Shown here: positions 1-11,398 of the stretch, one piece after another
Layout of the letters: the number at the start of each line of letters is the position of its first letter
How positions within the stretch are numbered: the stretch's first letter is position 1
Assembly (NCBI RefSeq): GCF_029784155.1
Contig: NC_073693.1
Span: 331,084,592-331,148,591 of the forward strand
Direction of reading: 5' to 3'
DNA from: Uranotaenia lowii
Taxonomy: Eukaryota > Arthropoda > Insecta > Diptera > Culicidae
DNA: 64,000 nucleotides
The notes under the pieces: model-generated
What the model was told of the DNA's origin: nothing
The model's input: the letters and a program-made list of their open reading frames with translations, nothing else
The model's database searches: none
Translations under genes and position numbers: made by a program

Positions 1-366
1 AAGTATACAACTCCCCACCATTTTTAAAAATCTATCAAAAATTACTTATTTTGAAATAGTCAAAACTAAACTTATTTAAAAAAATAAATAAAATTGCCAA
101 ATGGTGCGTTAAATATCATTTTTTTTTCTTTTACCTTTTTTCATAAAGCAGTTGTAGGGCGAAGAAAAAAAGTGGCTCATGTTACCCCATTCTCCCATAT
201 ATTAAAAAATTAAAGCTGATGAGTAAATTTATCGTAAATCTTTATCTTTGGCACGAATATTAATGAAATCATCATCATTTGCTGAGCAATTGTCTTCCTT
301 TTATTAAATTTGCCAACTTGCTATTAGTTATTGATTCAAGGTAAAATAAGGAAAATTGTATTTTAA

Positions 367-2953
367 ACTAGCTGACCCGTTGTGCTTTGCTACACCTTCC
401 GGAAATAGATGTAATTTGTAAAAATTTATTAAAATTTAGATTATAGAGACCATTGTTTTAAATCAAACCTCATCATACTTCAGAACCAACAACTTTGAAA
501 TGAGAGCTGCAGCTGCAGTTCTGAATAGCAATTTAAAGATGGTATATATTATTACTGATCTCTAAACTCGTTTTTCAAGATCTGAAATTTGAACTCTGTA
601 CCCAAAAAAACCTTTTTAAATATCGTCCCTTCTTTGAAAAGCTCTTTATCTTAACCCTCCAAAGCCGTTCGGGTCAATATGACCCGAAGCGCACATTTCA
701 AACATCTTTATCATCATTCCAATATACTGATGAACTGGTAGTTTTGACAGACCAAGTATGTTCTATGAAAATAATGATCAAATTAACGTTAAAAAACTAA
801 AATTTGAGTTTTTGAAATCGGTTCATTGAGAAATAAAATACAGCTAAGCAAAGCCAAATCTGGATGTCATTTTTTTAAAGTAAGACTTTTTTCTACCGGA
901 AGATCTGTCATAGCGGTAAAAACTTTCATTGGACCCCAACATATCTATACATTGTCGGATAGATGGATTCTTGACAATTTCAAACATCAATGAAATAATT
1001 AAATACAAAAAAGCTGTCAGAAGTAATGAGTATTTTAAAAATAAAATTAATTTTTCGGACTTTTAACTTTCTGAACCAGTTTCTGAAAACCTGGTAATAC
1101 ATATCGACTTTATTTTGAAATGTTGAGTAATTAGAATAAATTACCTACACAATGAATATAATATCATCAAAATCGGTTAACATTTACAGCCAGGAGAACG
1201 AAATCAAATTACAACTCATATTCCCCCGAAACGGATATTTAGCGAACGGCTTTGGAAGGTTAAATTTACATGGGAGCTCTCCCATCTTTTTCAATTTTGT
1301 CCCCCATTGCTTGAAGAAGGTAGGCAAATTTAACCGGCTCGATACCCAAACAGCACTTATCATTTGTAATGAAAAATATATTAAATTAGTTATGTATTAA
1401 ATACAGTGCAAATTTCTTTTTTTTAAATAAATTTACTACGGTAAACATATAAATATTTAAAAAATATAAGTTGCATCACTAAATAAGTTCTCAGCGTTTT
1501 TTTTTATTTTTTCTTTGAAAGTCAAATTTTCAAAAATTTAGTTAAAAACAAATTTCTAAGTTTACATTTGTCCCGCATATTGGGGCAAGTGTCAATGCAA
1601 AGCTTATTTACAGATGCGTCAGAGTAATGGCTTTAAAATGGATTTAATACGAATTCCTGTTTTTTGTTTTATCAAGTTTCACTGATACCTCTGCAGTATT
1701 CCTGCAGTATATATTTATGTTTGTTACTCCACTTTTAACGAATGTTGTTCAAAGGGAATGACCTTCATTTACAAAGACATTTAAGAATTTTCAATATCCG
1801 CTGCAGTTTCAACATTCGGAATACCCCTTCTGGTCTTTCCAACATATTGAATCATTTTGAAGATGAATTTCTTAAAAGTTCGACGTTTGCCCTTACCCCA
1901 CCGTGTAAGTTGACAGGAGGGAATATTGTTTTTAACACTTTAAGGGTAAACTAAAAATTTCTTTTAAAAATTTTGCGTCCAGTTGAATATCGGTTCTAAA
2001 GTCTCGCTTTTCAAAAACGAAGCGGATTAAAAGTCTCTTTTATGCAGCCATGTAACAAAAAAACACTTTTCATGTTAAGTACGTACTTGAATTGGTATGT
2101 AAGCAAAAAGAACAATGGTTTTTTTCAGAATTATTTAAAATAAGAAGCTCCCATTTTTATTTCTAAATTCGTTTCAGTTGTGTATTTGGGCCGAAGTAAC
2201 AATTTCTAGAAGAAAACCTAATTTTTAATTTTTTTTTTAACAGAAAAAGTTGAACGTTTGAACATGTTCTAATGTTCCTTGAATGAAAAGTCGAATGCTA
2301 CCTACATTAACACGAACTAAATATGGAAGTATTTTAGCAAATCTTTCAATTGGTTTTGATTCGATTAATAAAATACCAATCCGTGTCACATCTAGGCGTC
2401 ATTTATTACCACGTGCTGTGTACAAATCAAATAAGCAAGAAAAAAACACATCTAGGTTGCATATCGCCCCACGTGTTTGAGAAACAGGCGCCTTATTGTT
2501 AAATTTTCCAGCAATCAATGAACTTTGGTTACCATCCTCTTGCGACGACGTTTGCTCGCCCATGGAGACGAAAAACAAACCCCTCAAAGAAAATATGCTT
2601 GGTTGAGAAATACGCGCCAAAATATTCCTACTGATCAGTATGCTATGCCTGGGTTACTATCCTTTTGCGACGTTGGCCGTGACGCCTCGACCATAGAGAC
2701 GAAAAACAAACCGCCCAAAGGAAAAAAAAAATCTCAAGAAAATGGATGTCATGACTTTAATTTGTTTCGAAAAACTACAAATTTTGTATGGAAGCATCTC
2801 CTTCCTTAAGTCGGATGGAGTTTTGACTATTACAGAAACCATCCCCGGCCTCAAAAACCCTCAGATGCCAGTTTTGACGATGATCGGTTCAGTAGTTTCC
2901 GAGTCTATAGGGAACAGACAGACAGACAAACATTCATTTTTATATATATAGAT
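367..2953 (+). mobile_element. Degenerate non-LTR retroelement remnant with a TATATATATAGAT tail
   Basis: The left edge carries the phrase ACTAGCTGACCCGTTGTGC. The right edge carries a run of GACAGACAGACAAACATTC followed by T-rich sequence and TATATATATAGAT. Paired ends of this kind belong to a widespread family of short insect retroelements with AT-microsatellite tails; that recognition is from general knowledge, not a search. No intact reverse transcriptase frame remains: the small open frames at 2283-2951 overlap on both strands and look like shadows. A GACGAAAAACAAACC phrase occurs twice, at about 2568 and 2699. The 3' part reappears in reverse orientation at 6640-7215, which supports a dispersed family. 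Assigning 367 and 2953 to the same insertion is inference, because the centre is too decayed to align by eye. Confidence 0.45.
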
Positions 2954-3079
2954 AAGAGAAAACTTCAATTTTACGTCTCTGACAATGGTATTGCACATAT
3001 CCATTTGAAAAAAAAAAAACACATTGAATTCTAAAACTTCAGGAACTTGTGGAATAGGTCCAAACTAAAACACTCGAAG

Positions 3080-3877
3080 TACCGTAAACTGGGGGAACTT
3101 TGATCACCGTGGTAACTTTGATCAACATGAAATTTTTGCAGATAATCATGATTAACTACGTAAAAAGTTAAAATATCTGAAAACTGTTTACTACGTTTGA
3201 AAGCCTATAAATTGAGTTACAAATAAGCGTAGTTTGGTTTTTAAAAGAAGATTTTTAATATTACTTGAAATGTAATTTTAAAATCTTAAAATATTAGGCT
3301 TTTCGATGGCTCACAAACAAACATCTCTCCTAATGAAATTTAAGCTTTTAGGGGCAAATTGGTGGTTTTATGTGAAAATTCAACTTTTTTCTTTGTTTAT
3401 GTTTATTTTTAATGTTATTTGTATGGTCATTTGGTGATAATTTTTGAATATTAAAAAAAAAACGATGATTTTCCATGAGAAAGCCCGTTTAGTAAAACTA
3501 ACTAAATTCAATTTGAAGAAAAAAAAAGAACACTGAAAAAACGTTCAAAAAATCAGTTAAGTTCTAACAAAAATTACTGTGAATAATGTTTATGCCTTGT
3601 GTGCTAAATGGCACCATAAAAATAATTTTGAAGATGTTGAGATACGTTACAACCATAATGATCAAAGTTACCCCGAAACTTGAAATCTGGTTTTGGGACA
3701 AACATCAATTTATAACCACCACATGTCGTTTGAACTTACTGCAATCAATGATAATGTTTTAACTCCTCACTTCAGTAAGTGTTTTAAAACTTTAAGGTAT
3801 TACGAAAAAGCAACCACTTCCAAAATTTTCAAAAATGAATGAAAAAAAAATGATCAAAGTTCCCCCAGTTTACGGTA
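3080..3877. mobile_element. TIR element, TACCGTAAACTGGGGG family
   Basis: The left end reads TACCGTAAACTGGGGGAACT and continues TTGATCA. The right end is its reverse complement, from TGATCAAAGTTCCCCC to TTTACGGTA. The terminal inverted repeat is about 27 bp and near perfect, and the element is about 800 bp. No coding frame is present, so it is non-autonomous (MITE-like). Internal copies of the terminal phrase recur (TTTGATCA near 3118, GATCAAAGTTACCCC near 3661). Confidence 0.75.
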
Positions 3878-4439
3878 CATATTTGAACAAGTCATCAACA
3901 TATCAACTGTTTCCGTTTTATTGACTAATATTTTATGATAACTCACGAGGAAATAGACATTGCCTTGATGGTGGTGCACGCATTTTCATTTCACCATCTG
4001 TGGAAATTTTTATTTTGTTGATTTATATAGTGAAATTTATTGAAATGTCATCATAAATGTCTTTATTCAAATAACTTGAAGATATGTTTTACCAGAAATA
4101 TGAAATTTAATGTCATAGGGAGTGCAGCTATATAATATGCTTGTTAAAAAAATGTGTGCCAAAAATCACCATTTTCGAAATATTTTGCAAATTTATTGCG
4201 CAATTATTTGATTAGAAATAAGTTTTCTTGGAGCCTCATTTCATGGTGTTTATTCACACAATATTACCCTAAAAAGAATATTAACGCCAAAGAATACTGT
4301 CAAACGGGGCATCATGAAACAGCGGGCTTAGCTGCAATATTTGTATACAACAGCCCTGTTTTATTTTTTAATTTTATATATTTCACCTGTTCATGACTAC
4401 AAAATTATGTTGAAATAATTTCTCACATCTTGAGCTATA
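3878..4439. other. AT-rich spacer
   Basis: I see no supported gene or repeat here. The 80-codon frame at 4154-4396 has no recognisable features and AT-driven composition. Confidence 0.5.
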
Positions 4440-5700
4440 GTATTTTCCAATTTTTCATTTAAAACTACAAAAAATATCCAAGAAATTATCCAAATTTCAA
4501 CATTTTCGGATGCCGTAAAAAACATTACCCAGTACGACGAATTGGTTTAATGATATCACCGACGAACTTTATACTTTTACTTTTTACTTTACACCAATTT
4601 TTTTTAAATAAATCTTTTTATAATTCAGCTTACTGCCTGGGGTAACATGCAACAAAAACTAATCGAAGAGACACCTTGTAAATCTCGATTCCATGTGCTG
4701 AAATATAATTGTTGTGCATCACGCGTTTAGAATAAGGTTGCCAGAATTTTTTGCACTCCCATCCGGGCCTAGCAATTCCGGGCATTCTTCAAAAAAACCT
4801 GGCAAAATCCGGGCATGAATTTCAATTTTTCAAATCCAAAAACCGGGCAAAAACCGGGCAAAATTTAGGTGTTATTATATATAAAAGCAAAGAAAAATGC
4901 AAAAAAAAATGAAATCAATATTTTATTAATGTAATTGCACACTTCCAAAAAGTTTTTGATACACTTAAATATTTAAAGGTTTATAAAAGTAAATCAGCGA
5001 AATCATTTGAAACAACTGCTAAAAAATTTCCATACCGTTAATCGATTTTGCTGAAACTTACTCAAAAACATTGATTTTTTTTGGTTTTTGTGAAAAAATC
5101 CGGGCAATATCCGGACTTTTTTCACGATATCCGGGCAACCGGGCCAGACCGGACTTTCTCGAAACTTTGCATCAAATATCCGGGCAAACCCGGATAAATC
5201 CGGGCAAACCCGGATAAATCCGGGCAATCTGGCAAGCTTAGTTTAGAACATTGAAATTTCACTCATCCAAAAATTTATTTTTATGATTTTAGCTAGTACA
5301 TTTTTTTGTAGTATTTCTTTACCCCTAAATGTATGCAGCATCCTTATCTTCAGAAAAAATGTCAAAATTAAATCCAACAGATCCAAAAATTACTGCAATT
5401 GGTGTTTTCATGAGTAATGGCTTTTATCACATCAAAATTTAACCAAAAATTAACAATTTAAATAAGTTTTCGTGAGATTTTTCATTAAAAAAGTTTGTTG
5501 CAAGTTACCCCATTTTCCAAGCATATTAAAAATCGCATGTTTTTTCAAATTAAAAATAACTGACGAAACCAACAATTTTTCTGACTACGTTAATTTGATG
5601 AGCCACTAACGTTAAAGCTTTTGATTAAATATCTGTGGACGTAGGGTTTTTAGAAGCCATTGAAGTTTAAAAGTGTTGCATGTTGCCCCAGTTGACGGTA
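4440..5700. repeat. Interspersed repeat interrupted by a nested TIR element
   Basis: The flanks 4500-4732 and 5241-5345 match 12600-12985 in the same order. Shared phrases include TTAATGATATCACC, GCATCACGCGTTT and ACCCCTAAATGTATGCAGCA. A reverse copy of the last phrase lies near 36393-36415. The part at 5460-5600 matches 19995-20145 (AAAATCGCATGTT, TCTGACTACGT). The right edge at about 5680-5700 reads TTGCCCCAGTTGACGGTA, which resembles the ends of the TIR element at 3080-3877. The left edge is not resolved. Confidence 0.55.
4733..5240. mobile_element. Nested TIR element of the CCGGGC-rich family, 8-bp target duplication
   Basis: The ends are TAAGGTTGCCAGA on the left and the complement of TAAGCTTGCCAGA on the right. 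GTTTAGAA occurs directly outside both ends (4725-4732 and 5241-5248), an 8-bp duplication. Inside, the words ATCCGGGC and CCCGGATAAATCCGGGC recur many times near both ends. No transposase frame is visible, so it is non-autonomous. An 8-bp duplication is usual for hAT-type elements. The related repeat copy at 12.6-13.0 kb lacks the insertion. Confidence 0.75.
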
Positions 5701-6639
5701 TCTTCTGAAAAAGTATCATATAACTTCTCTATCAATCATATTTAAAGTTCTTTTTAAATGTGATCTATTTTAAACCTTTTAAGAAAGAAAGATCAATTTT
5801 ATTGCAACAAATACTAGGGTAATTTCTTCAGACCTTCGGCTTGTTTTGATGTTTGAAAGATTGACTACAACATAGAATACAGGAGACTAGGACAAACTTT
5901 TCAATTGGTTACATTATTTATAATTGTATTTTAAATGTTTATATTTTCACAGGCTTCCAAAAGATACAATTTTGTGTTTTTCTGTTGTCCATTTTTTAAT
6001 CATTGTCATCCTCGTGAACATTCTCATAGTTTAATTTAAATTTAATTGAGTGATTAAGATTTTCTGTCCTTGTTTTGGAGACCCGTGTCTGTTTAAAGAT
6101 TTTTCTATAATTTTTGAGTTCGATGCTGAATCCGATATCTGTTTTAGTTTTTAAATTAAAAAATAAAAATAAAATAAAGAAAAAAGACTGAATGTATGAA
6201 ACAGAGAGTAAGAAACTGCGTTTTGAACATTTTAATTTTCATTCTGAATTTTGGTTCAATTAATGATGATTATGATGAAGAAAGATAATTCTAACAAAAA
6301 TGATACCAATTAAAATAGGATAACTTATCCTACCAAATCCCACTTTCTGGAGTCCCTATTACCTAAACCTTGGCCAGTTTAAACTTGGAAGATCTTTGAG
6401 CGCCACCTTGTAACAAAATTTTAGTGAGATGCAGGGTCCTAAGATCGCCCCATCCTAAAAATCAGAGCTTTAGGATCGATTCCTAAGAGATCGATTTTTC
6501 TCGATTTTTAACAAGAGGGAGCCGCGTTTTGTTATTAAAAAAAGCATATAGGGACATCAAATTCAAAAACCTTTTTTTACCTAAGAGTAAGAAAAAGTGA
6601 TTTTCATCGTTCATATGTATTCATAACATCTAAATCTAC
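5701..6639. other. AT-rich spacer
   Basis: No gene, RNA or clear repeat is supported. The sequence is AT-rich with short homopolymers. Confidence 0.5.
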
Positions 6640-7215
6640 AAATTTACATACACATATCTGTCTGTTCCCTATAGGTTGCCAGAATTTTTTCAGTACGAAT
6701 CCGGGCCGGACAAATCCGGGCTATTCTATCGAAAAACCTGGAAAAATCCAGTCATTTGGTTTCGACATTCTAAACCAAAAATCCGGGCAATATCCGGGCG
6801 AACTCATCCAGGTCAAAACTCAGGAAAAGCTCAACAAAAATGAAAAAAACCTGAAAAAAATGCTCATCAAAATTTATAAGCAGTTTTTATATCGTATTTT
6901 AGGCTTCCAAAAAACAATCCATGTTTTACTTTAAGTTGCTCAAAAAATCTTGTTTGGACGCATAAATAAGAAAAAAATACATCACATTTTTTTTCGTTCG
7001 ATTTGGCAAATAAGGGGAATAAATCCGGGCAAAACAAGGGCTTTTTTTTAATGAAATCTAGGCAACCGGTCTGGATTGGACTTTTCCAGACAAACCGAAC
7101 TAAAACCAATCTGGCAATCTAGCAAGCTATAGACTAACAAATCACTGAATCGATCAACGTCAAATTTGATGTATGACCAATGCCAGTACCGGGAATGGTT
7201 TTTCAAATAGTTGCA
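6640..7215 (-). mobile_element. 3' part of the retroelement seen at 0.4-2.9 kb, reverse orientation
   Basis: The pieces 6640-6673 and 7128-7215 together match the reverse complement of about 2840-2950. Matching phrases are TCTGTTCCCTATAG, then TATAGACT, GATCAACGTCAAA and GGGAATGGTTT. The match is split by the TIR element at 6674-7127. Confidence 0.6.
6674..7127. mobile_element. TIR element of the CCGGGC family, second copy
   Basis: The left end GGTTGCCAGAATTTTTT matches that of the 4733-5240 copy. The right end reads CAATCTGGCAATCTAGCAAG. CTATAG borders both sides, consistent with a target duplication inside the retroelement tail. Internal ATCCGGGC words recur. The 80-codon minus-strand frame here has no recognisable domain. 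Confidence 0.65.
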
Positions 7216-8230
7216 GAGCCCTCCGACTTGGAAGAGTGGGGGGGCTCCCCTACAAAAATAACATAGTATATGACCCTATCTGATTAATTTACAAGTGATT
7301 CTCATCCAATTTTTTACACAAACTTGTTTCTGTTTCATTCTGTTGGTTGGCAGGTTTTGCTATATTTGGATGAGAATGTTTAGTAAAAAAATCCCTTCGT
7401 CAGAAAATTGGGGGATCCCTTACAAATTCATTGTGAAGTGGTATAGAACTCGATCGATGATTATGAGATATGAAGTTTTGATGTCGTAATATTATTTAAA
7501 CTGTTATCTAATCGTTTTCTCAAAGGGAGGCTTTCATAAAAAAATAAATAGAAATAAGATAAATTCAAAAGACTCTTTTAAAAAAACTATAATCATAAGC
7601 GTTTTGTCTTCTCAAGATTTATTGATTTGGCAAATAACTTTGGCCAAAATCAAATTGTATGTTGTATTGAAAGATTCTTCTTTATTCTGAAGTTTCATTT
7701 TTTTAACTTTAGTGAAAAAACTACTTTATTGAAAACTAACATAGCAAATAACCCAAATTTAGAATGGTATGGTAAATATTTGAATACGAGGAATTATTTT
7801 ATGATTATTTGGTTCCCTTAATAAATTCTTCCATAGGGAAAATGGAAAGGGGGAGAGGGGGGCTTTCATACAGTTTTTTACATAATTCGAGTACTGATCA
7901 AGCAATTGGAACCAAATCTGGCAGGAGTCTGAGTAGGAGAAATATTTCTATGATGATTTGGGACCTATCCATACGGAGGGAAGATGGAAAGGGAAAAAGG
8001 CTCTCATGCAATTCCTTTTATACTCATACATGGCATCCATCTTTTTCTTCCAAAGGGAAGACGAGAGGAAGAGTGAGGCTTTTTTATACAGGCATTAAAA
8101 AACTAATCTAGCATATAACGCCAAATGATTCATGTGATGCTAATTAGTTACCAAAAAAATATCTAAGATAATTCGAAGCCTGCTCTAAATTTTACAGGGA
8201 ATAGGAGAAGAGTTTCATATAAGTAAAACA
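7210..8230. repeat. Degenerate tandem repeat, roughly 150-bp period
   Basis: A phrase like GGAAAGGGGGAGAGGGGGGC followed by TTTCATAYA recurs in eroded form near 7230, 7520, 7845, 7985, 8060 and 8200, with ATTATTTGG-type words between. No frame persists across the units. The open frames at 7295-8111 are taken as chance products of this repeat. Confidence 0.45.
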
Positions 8231-8540
8231 GTTTGGCATCACAAAAGTTTTTTTGAAGCAAATAAAGGCAGAAAATGAATTTAAGATTTTAATCAATGAT
8301 TGAAAAGACAAACTTCAGATAAGGTTTTGAAACCAAAAAAAACATTAGAGAACATTGGAACTAATCTTATTAGTATTGCAGTTCGAAGCTGAATGTGCAG
8401 CTTCCATTTCCTTTGAACAATTTTGAAATTCGAATTTGACATACTGATAAAAATAAAAATATTTTTATAATGCGTTGCAAAGCACACAAATTGAATAGAT
8501 AACTATGTTCGGCAACACTGCCATCCAGAGGCCCTCATGC
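8231..8540. other. AT-rich spacer before the GC-richer island
   Basis: No supported gene. Composition changes sharply to GC-richer sequence after about 8510. Confidence 0.4.
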
Positions 8541-9277
8541 TCCTGATCATCGACGGACGGAAAGGGACATATGCTCGATTTGTTTCCCTTACTGCGCAGT
8601 GCGCATAATATATCCCTCCGTCAATTATCTTGCGCACGACCGCTTTCCCAATTCTCCCTTTTTATTTTGTTCATTTTTTTTCTTTTTCAAGTTATGCTGC
8701 TTGCAGCCCTCTGCCATGTGCCGTTTTTCGACCAATAGGAACCGAGGGACGACGTACGACGATACGACGGCAGTTGTAAATCGAGACCTAGTTGGTAGCA
8801 CCTTTCGTGTTTCCAGCCGGCCGGCCGGCGTGCGCGTACGCATCAACATACTACGCAGGGAACCTGTAACGGTTGGAAGGCGGAGAGGAGGACGAGGATG
8901 ACGAACGACAACAACAACAAAACAGAAACAAAGCCGATCTCGCCGGAGAAGCGTGCGGCCAACCGACAGCAACCGAAAAGTAAGCAGCAGGGAGCGCACA
9001 GGTTCAATTATGCGCGTCCGACAACCGGGATCATCAGTTCAGGTAGTGCCGCTCGCGAGGCAACACGTGAATCCTGGAAACTGCTCTTGATTGATTGGAA
9101 CAAGTTGCGTTTTGGAAAAGTGTTTACTAAAAAAAATTGTTCTCTGAAAAGTTTGTGGTGAACTTTTGTTGAACATGTGTGGACTTTAACAATGGAAAAC
9201 TGAGTATTACTTTCTAGTGCTTTAGTGTATAAGGACTATCATCCAAAGACCCCCAAATCTAGTGTAAGCTTGTCACA
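8541..9277 (+). promoter_or_regulatory. Probable promoter and 5' untranslated region of the 9278 gene
   Basis: This is a GC- and CpG-richer island directly upstream of the coding frame at 9278, in contrast to the AT-rich surroundings. It contains ACGACGTACGACGATACGAC-type CpG-rich sequence and a purine-rich stretch near 8876-8900. A short upstream frame runs from 8898 to 9161 (87 codons, Lys/Arg/Gln-rich at its start). CAGGTAGTG near 9039 could serve as a splice donor, so this frame may be a 5' leader exon or an upstream ORF. No clear TATA box was identified; ATAATATAT near 8606 is only a candidate. Confidence 0.4.
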
Positions 9278-9970
9278 ATGCCAAAAACCGTCCCAAAGAG
9301 TGCGAACGTAAATCATGATCTCGCAGGTGGTCCGGGGCCACGTGGTGGAGACTCGGACCCAGTAGTCCCATCACCAAATAACAGAACCGGAACCGGAAGA
9401 TCCGGTCTCAAACGTAACCGCAGGGAGCTGGAACCAAATGAGGAAACCACTGATCGCAGACAGCCGGAAGGTGGATCCTCCCCCAAAAGACGACCAAATC
9501 ATTCCGATGAACCATATCGCCAAAGAAGACCGGACCAAGGAATAATACCTCCAGCAGCAGTAGTACCCCCATCCCAAAACAACTTCAGAATCAACCTCGC
9601 AGTACCGAATCACCATCAGCATCCTCCCTCGCCGCCGATTTCGCCGCCTAGCGCCGAAGATCCTCGATCCAACTTCCTACTGCAAGCCCTTCGAAGAATC
9701 CAGGAGCTGCAGGACGAAATCGAGTTCCTGGAAAACGATCCCTACGCCGAGGATGCTGACGACAACTCCTCGGACGATAGTGATGAATTTGTTGAACTGC
9801 AGCCGGAAATGATCGTAGGGCGCCAGGCTGAAGCTGTAGGGTTTGCCGTTTGCGCCCGAGAAACGATGGCGTTCCTGGAAAGGGAAGGAGTTGCCGCCGA
9901 TTCACCGATGATGGCCACCCTTAGGAATCGACTTATCGGTCGATGTGAGCGGAATATGACCCAAGTCTAA
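9278..9970 (+). CDS. Intronless 230-aa nuclear-type protein with an Orange-like C-terminal segment
   Basis: I cannot name this gene. The frame starts at ATG 9278 and ends in TAA. The N-terminal half (about residues 1-120) is Pro/Ser/Arg/Asn-rich and basic, with KRNRRE and PKRRP clusters that could act as nuclear localisation signals. Residues 131-155 form a short helical stretch followed by an acidic run (DADDNSSDDSDE, about 157-169). Residues 187-224 read GF-x2-C-x2-E-x3-FL-x2-EGV and then spaced Leu/Arg ending in C. This matches the spacing of the Orange domain of Hairy/E(spl)/HES repressors. There is no bHLH and no C-terminal WRPW Groucho motif, so a canonical HES role is not supported. 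Codon use is GC-richer than the flanks, and the gene stands alone on the plus strand. It could instead be an unrelated helical domain. Confidence 0.7.
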   Translation: MPKTVPKSANVNHDLAGGPGPRGGDSDPVVPSPNNRTGTGRSGLKRNRRELEPNEETTDRRQPEGGSSPKRRPNHSDEPYRQRRPDQGIIPPAAVVPPSQNNFRINLAVPNHHQHPPSPPISPPSAEDPRSNFLLQALRRIQELQDEIEFLENDPYAEDADDNSSDDSDEFVELQPEMIVGRQAEAVGFAVCARETMAFLEREGVAADSPMMATLRNRLIGRCERNMTQV

Positions 9971-10490
9971 TAGAGTGATTCGGATAGTCACTTTTCCGAA
10001 GCAGAGTGTGGGTGAATGTATGTTGGGTGAAGCAATTCTAGTCAGAATTATAGAGTGTAAGGTCAAGCTGTTTTCCATCTCAGTTCGCAGATGGAAGTTC
10101 ATTCTAGTCACCCCTTTCGTTGTGTCTCATCAACGAACTACTTAGCTTTGTAAGAAAACCAAAGTGTATTAATTGGGAACCAAATATAAAGTTTAAGAAA
10201 CTTATGCATTGACGAATCTTGTTATTTGACGAACTATGAAGAAGACCCTTGAAAACACTTGAACTGAAGTTTGAACTTGAGGTAAGTTAAACATGATCTT
10301 ATGACAAGAGTAACAATACTGAGAAAAACGACAAATTTTAAAATTTTAAAATATTTTACAAAATGACAGTTGCAATATTTTCAACCATTTTTTGTTGTTT
10401 TCGTCATATTTGGTTTATTTAGGCTGACATTTTTTTTTTAAATTGTTGAACAGTTTCTTAGTTTACGAGTTTCTCAATAAATAAGAAATT
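9971..10490 (+). other. Probable 3' untranslated region of the 9278 gene
   Basis: Non-coding sequence follows the stop. AATATAAA near 10181 and AATAAA at 10476-10481 are candidate polyadenylation signals. GC content drops through this interval. Confidence 0.35.
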
Positions 10491-11395
10491 GTCCCTATTC
10501 ACCCCACTTGGTGGGTGAACAAAAATTAATGTTTAAAAATCGAAAACTCTTTCATGATTATTATTTTTCTTTGGTTATCTAAAACAAATTAGGTGATGAA
10601 AGAACAGCATTTGACAGAAATATAACGAAAATAGTCCAAAAATTGTCCCGATTCACCCCATTTTAAGAACCGTTAAATCGGATAAAAAGAAACAGTTTTT
10701 GGATATTTACATTTATAATATTTCTGTCCATCTTAGCAAAGCAGATGAAGATATATTCATAAAATTTTAATAATAAAATACACCCAAGTCATTCCCTGTC
10801 AAGTAAATACAGCGAAAAAAATCTTTCCAAAAATCGCCAAACGTGGCCGATAGATTCGCTAAGATCTACAATACAAATCCTGAATTTTTGAGAACTACCC
10901 AACCATCCCTCGTTCCTGAACCCTCCCTTCGTTTTTCACGATTCTCAAAACAGTTAAAACATTTTCAAAATGCAATATCTTATAAGTCATAGACATATGA
11001 CAAAATACTCGTTGTAAAGACTTTATGAAAATCTTTAATCAATCTTAAGTTAAAACGTTAGTTTTCTAGAGGAAAGTATATTATTATTTTCAATTTATTG
11101 ACTTTATCGTATTTTTTAGACAATTTCACGTGAGAACCAATCAAAATCATTATATAATATTTCTAGTTTCCGACATGTTAACCCTTTATTGCATGACTTT
11201 TTTAAATGAGAATAGCTGCTATTGATTCAGTGAAATAATTACATTTTAACTCGCAAAACACAACGCTTTAAGTCGTTATTTTGAGTATTATAAAAGTAAT
11301 GGCACATCAAAGTTGAAAAATAATTTTAAAAATTCTGAATTAATTTTTAAACTGCGACCCAGAGATGGGTCTTGACTCAAACATTCAGTCAGCGA
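10491..11395. other. AT-rich spacer with eroded GGGG-type repeat pieces
   Basis: TTCACCCCACTTGGTGGGTGAA near 10499 is a short inverted repeat, and TCCCGATTCACCCCATTTTA near 10646 repeats part of it. Otherwise I see no gene. Confidence 0.4.
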
Positions 11396-11398
11396 AAC

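Noticed and set aside
8625..8999. 124-codon minus-strand frame
   Set aside because: Arg-rich low-complexity peptide antisense to the GC-richer leader of the 9278 gene, with no supporting context.
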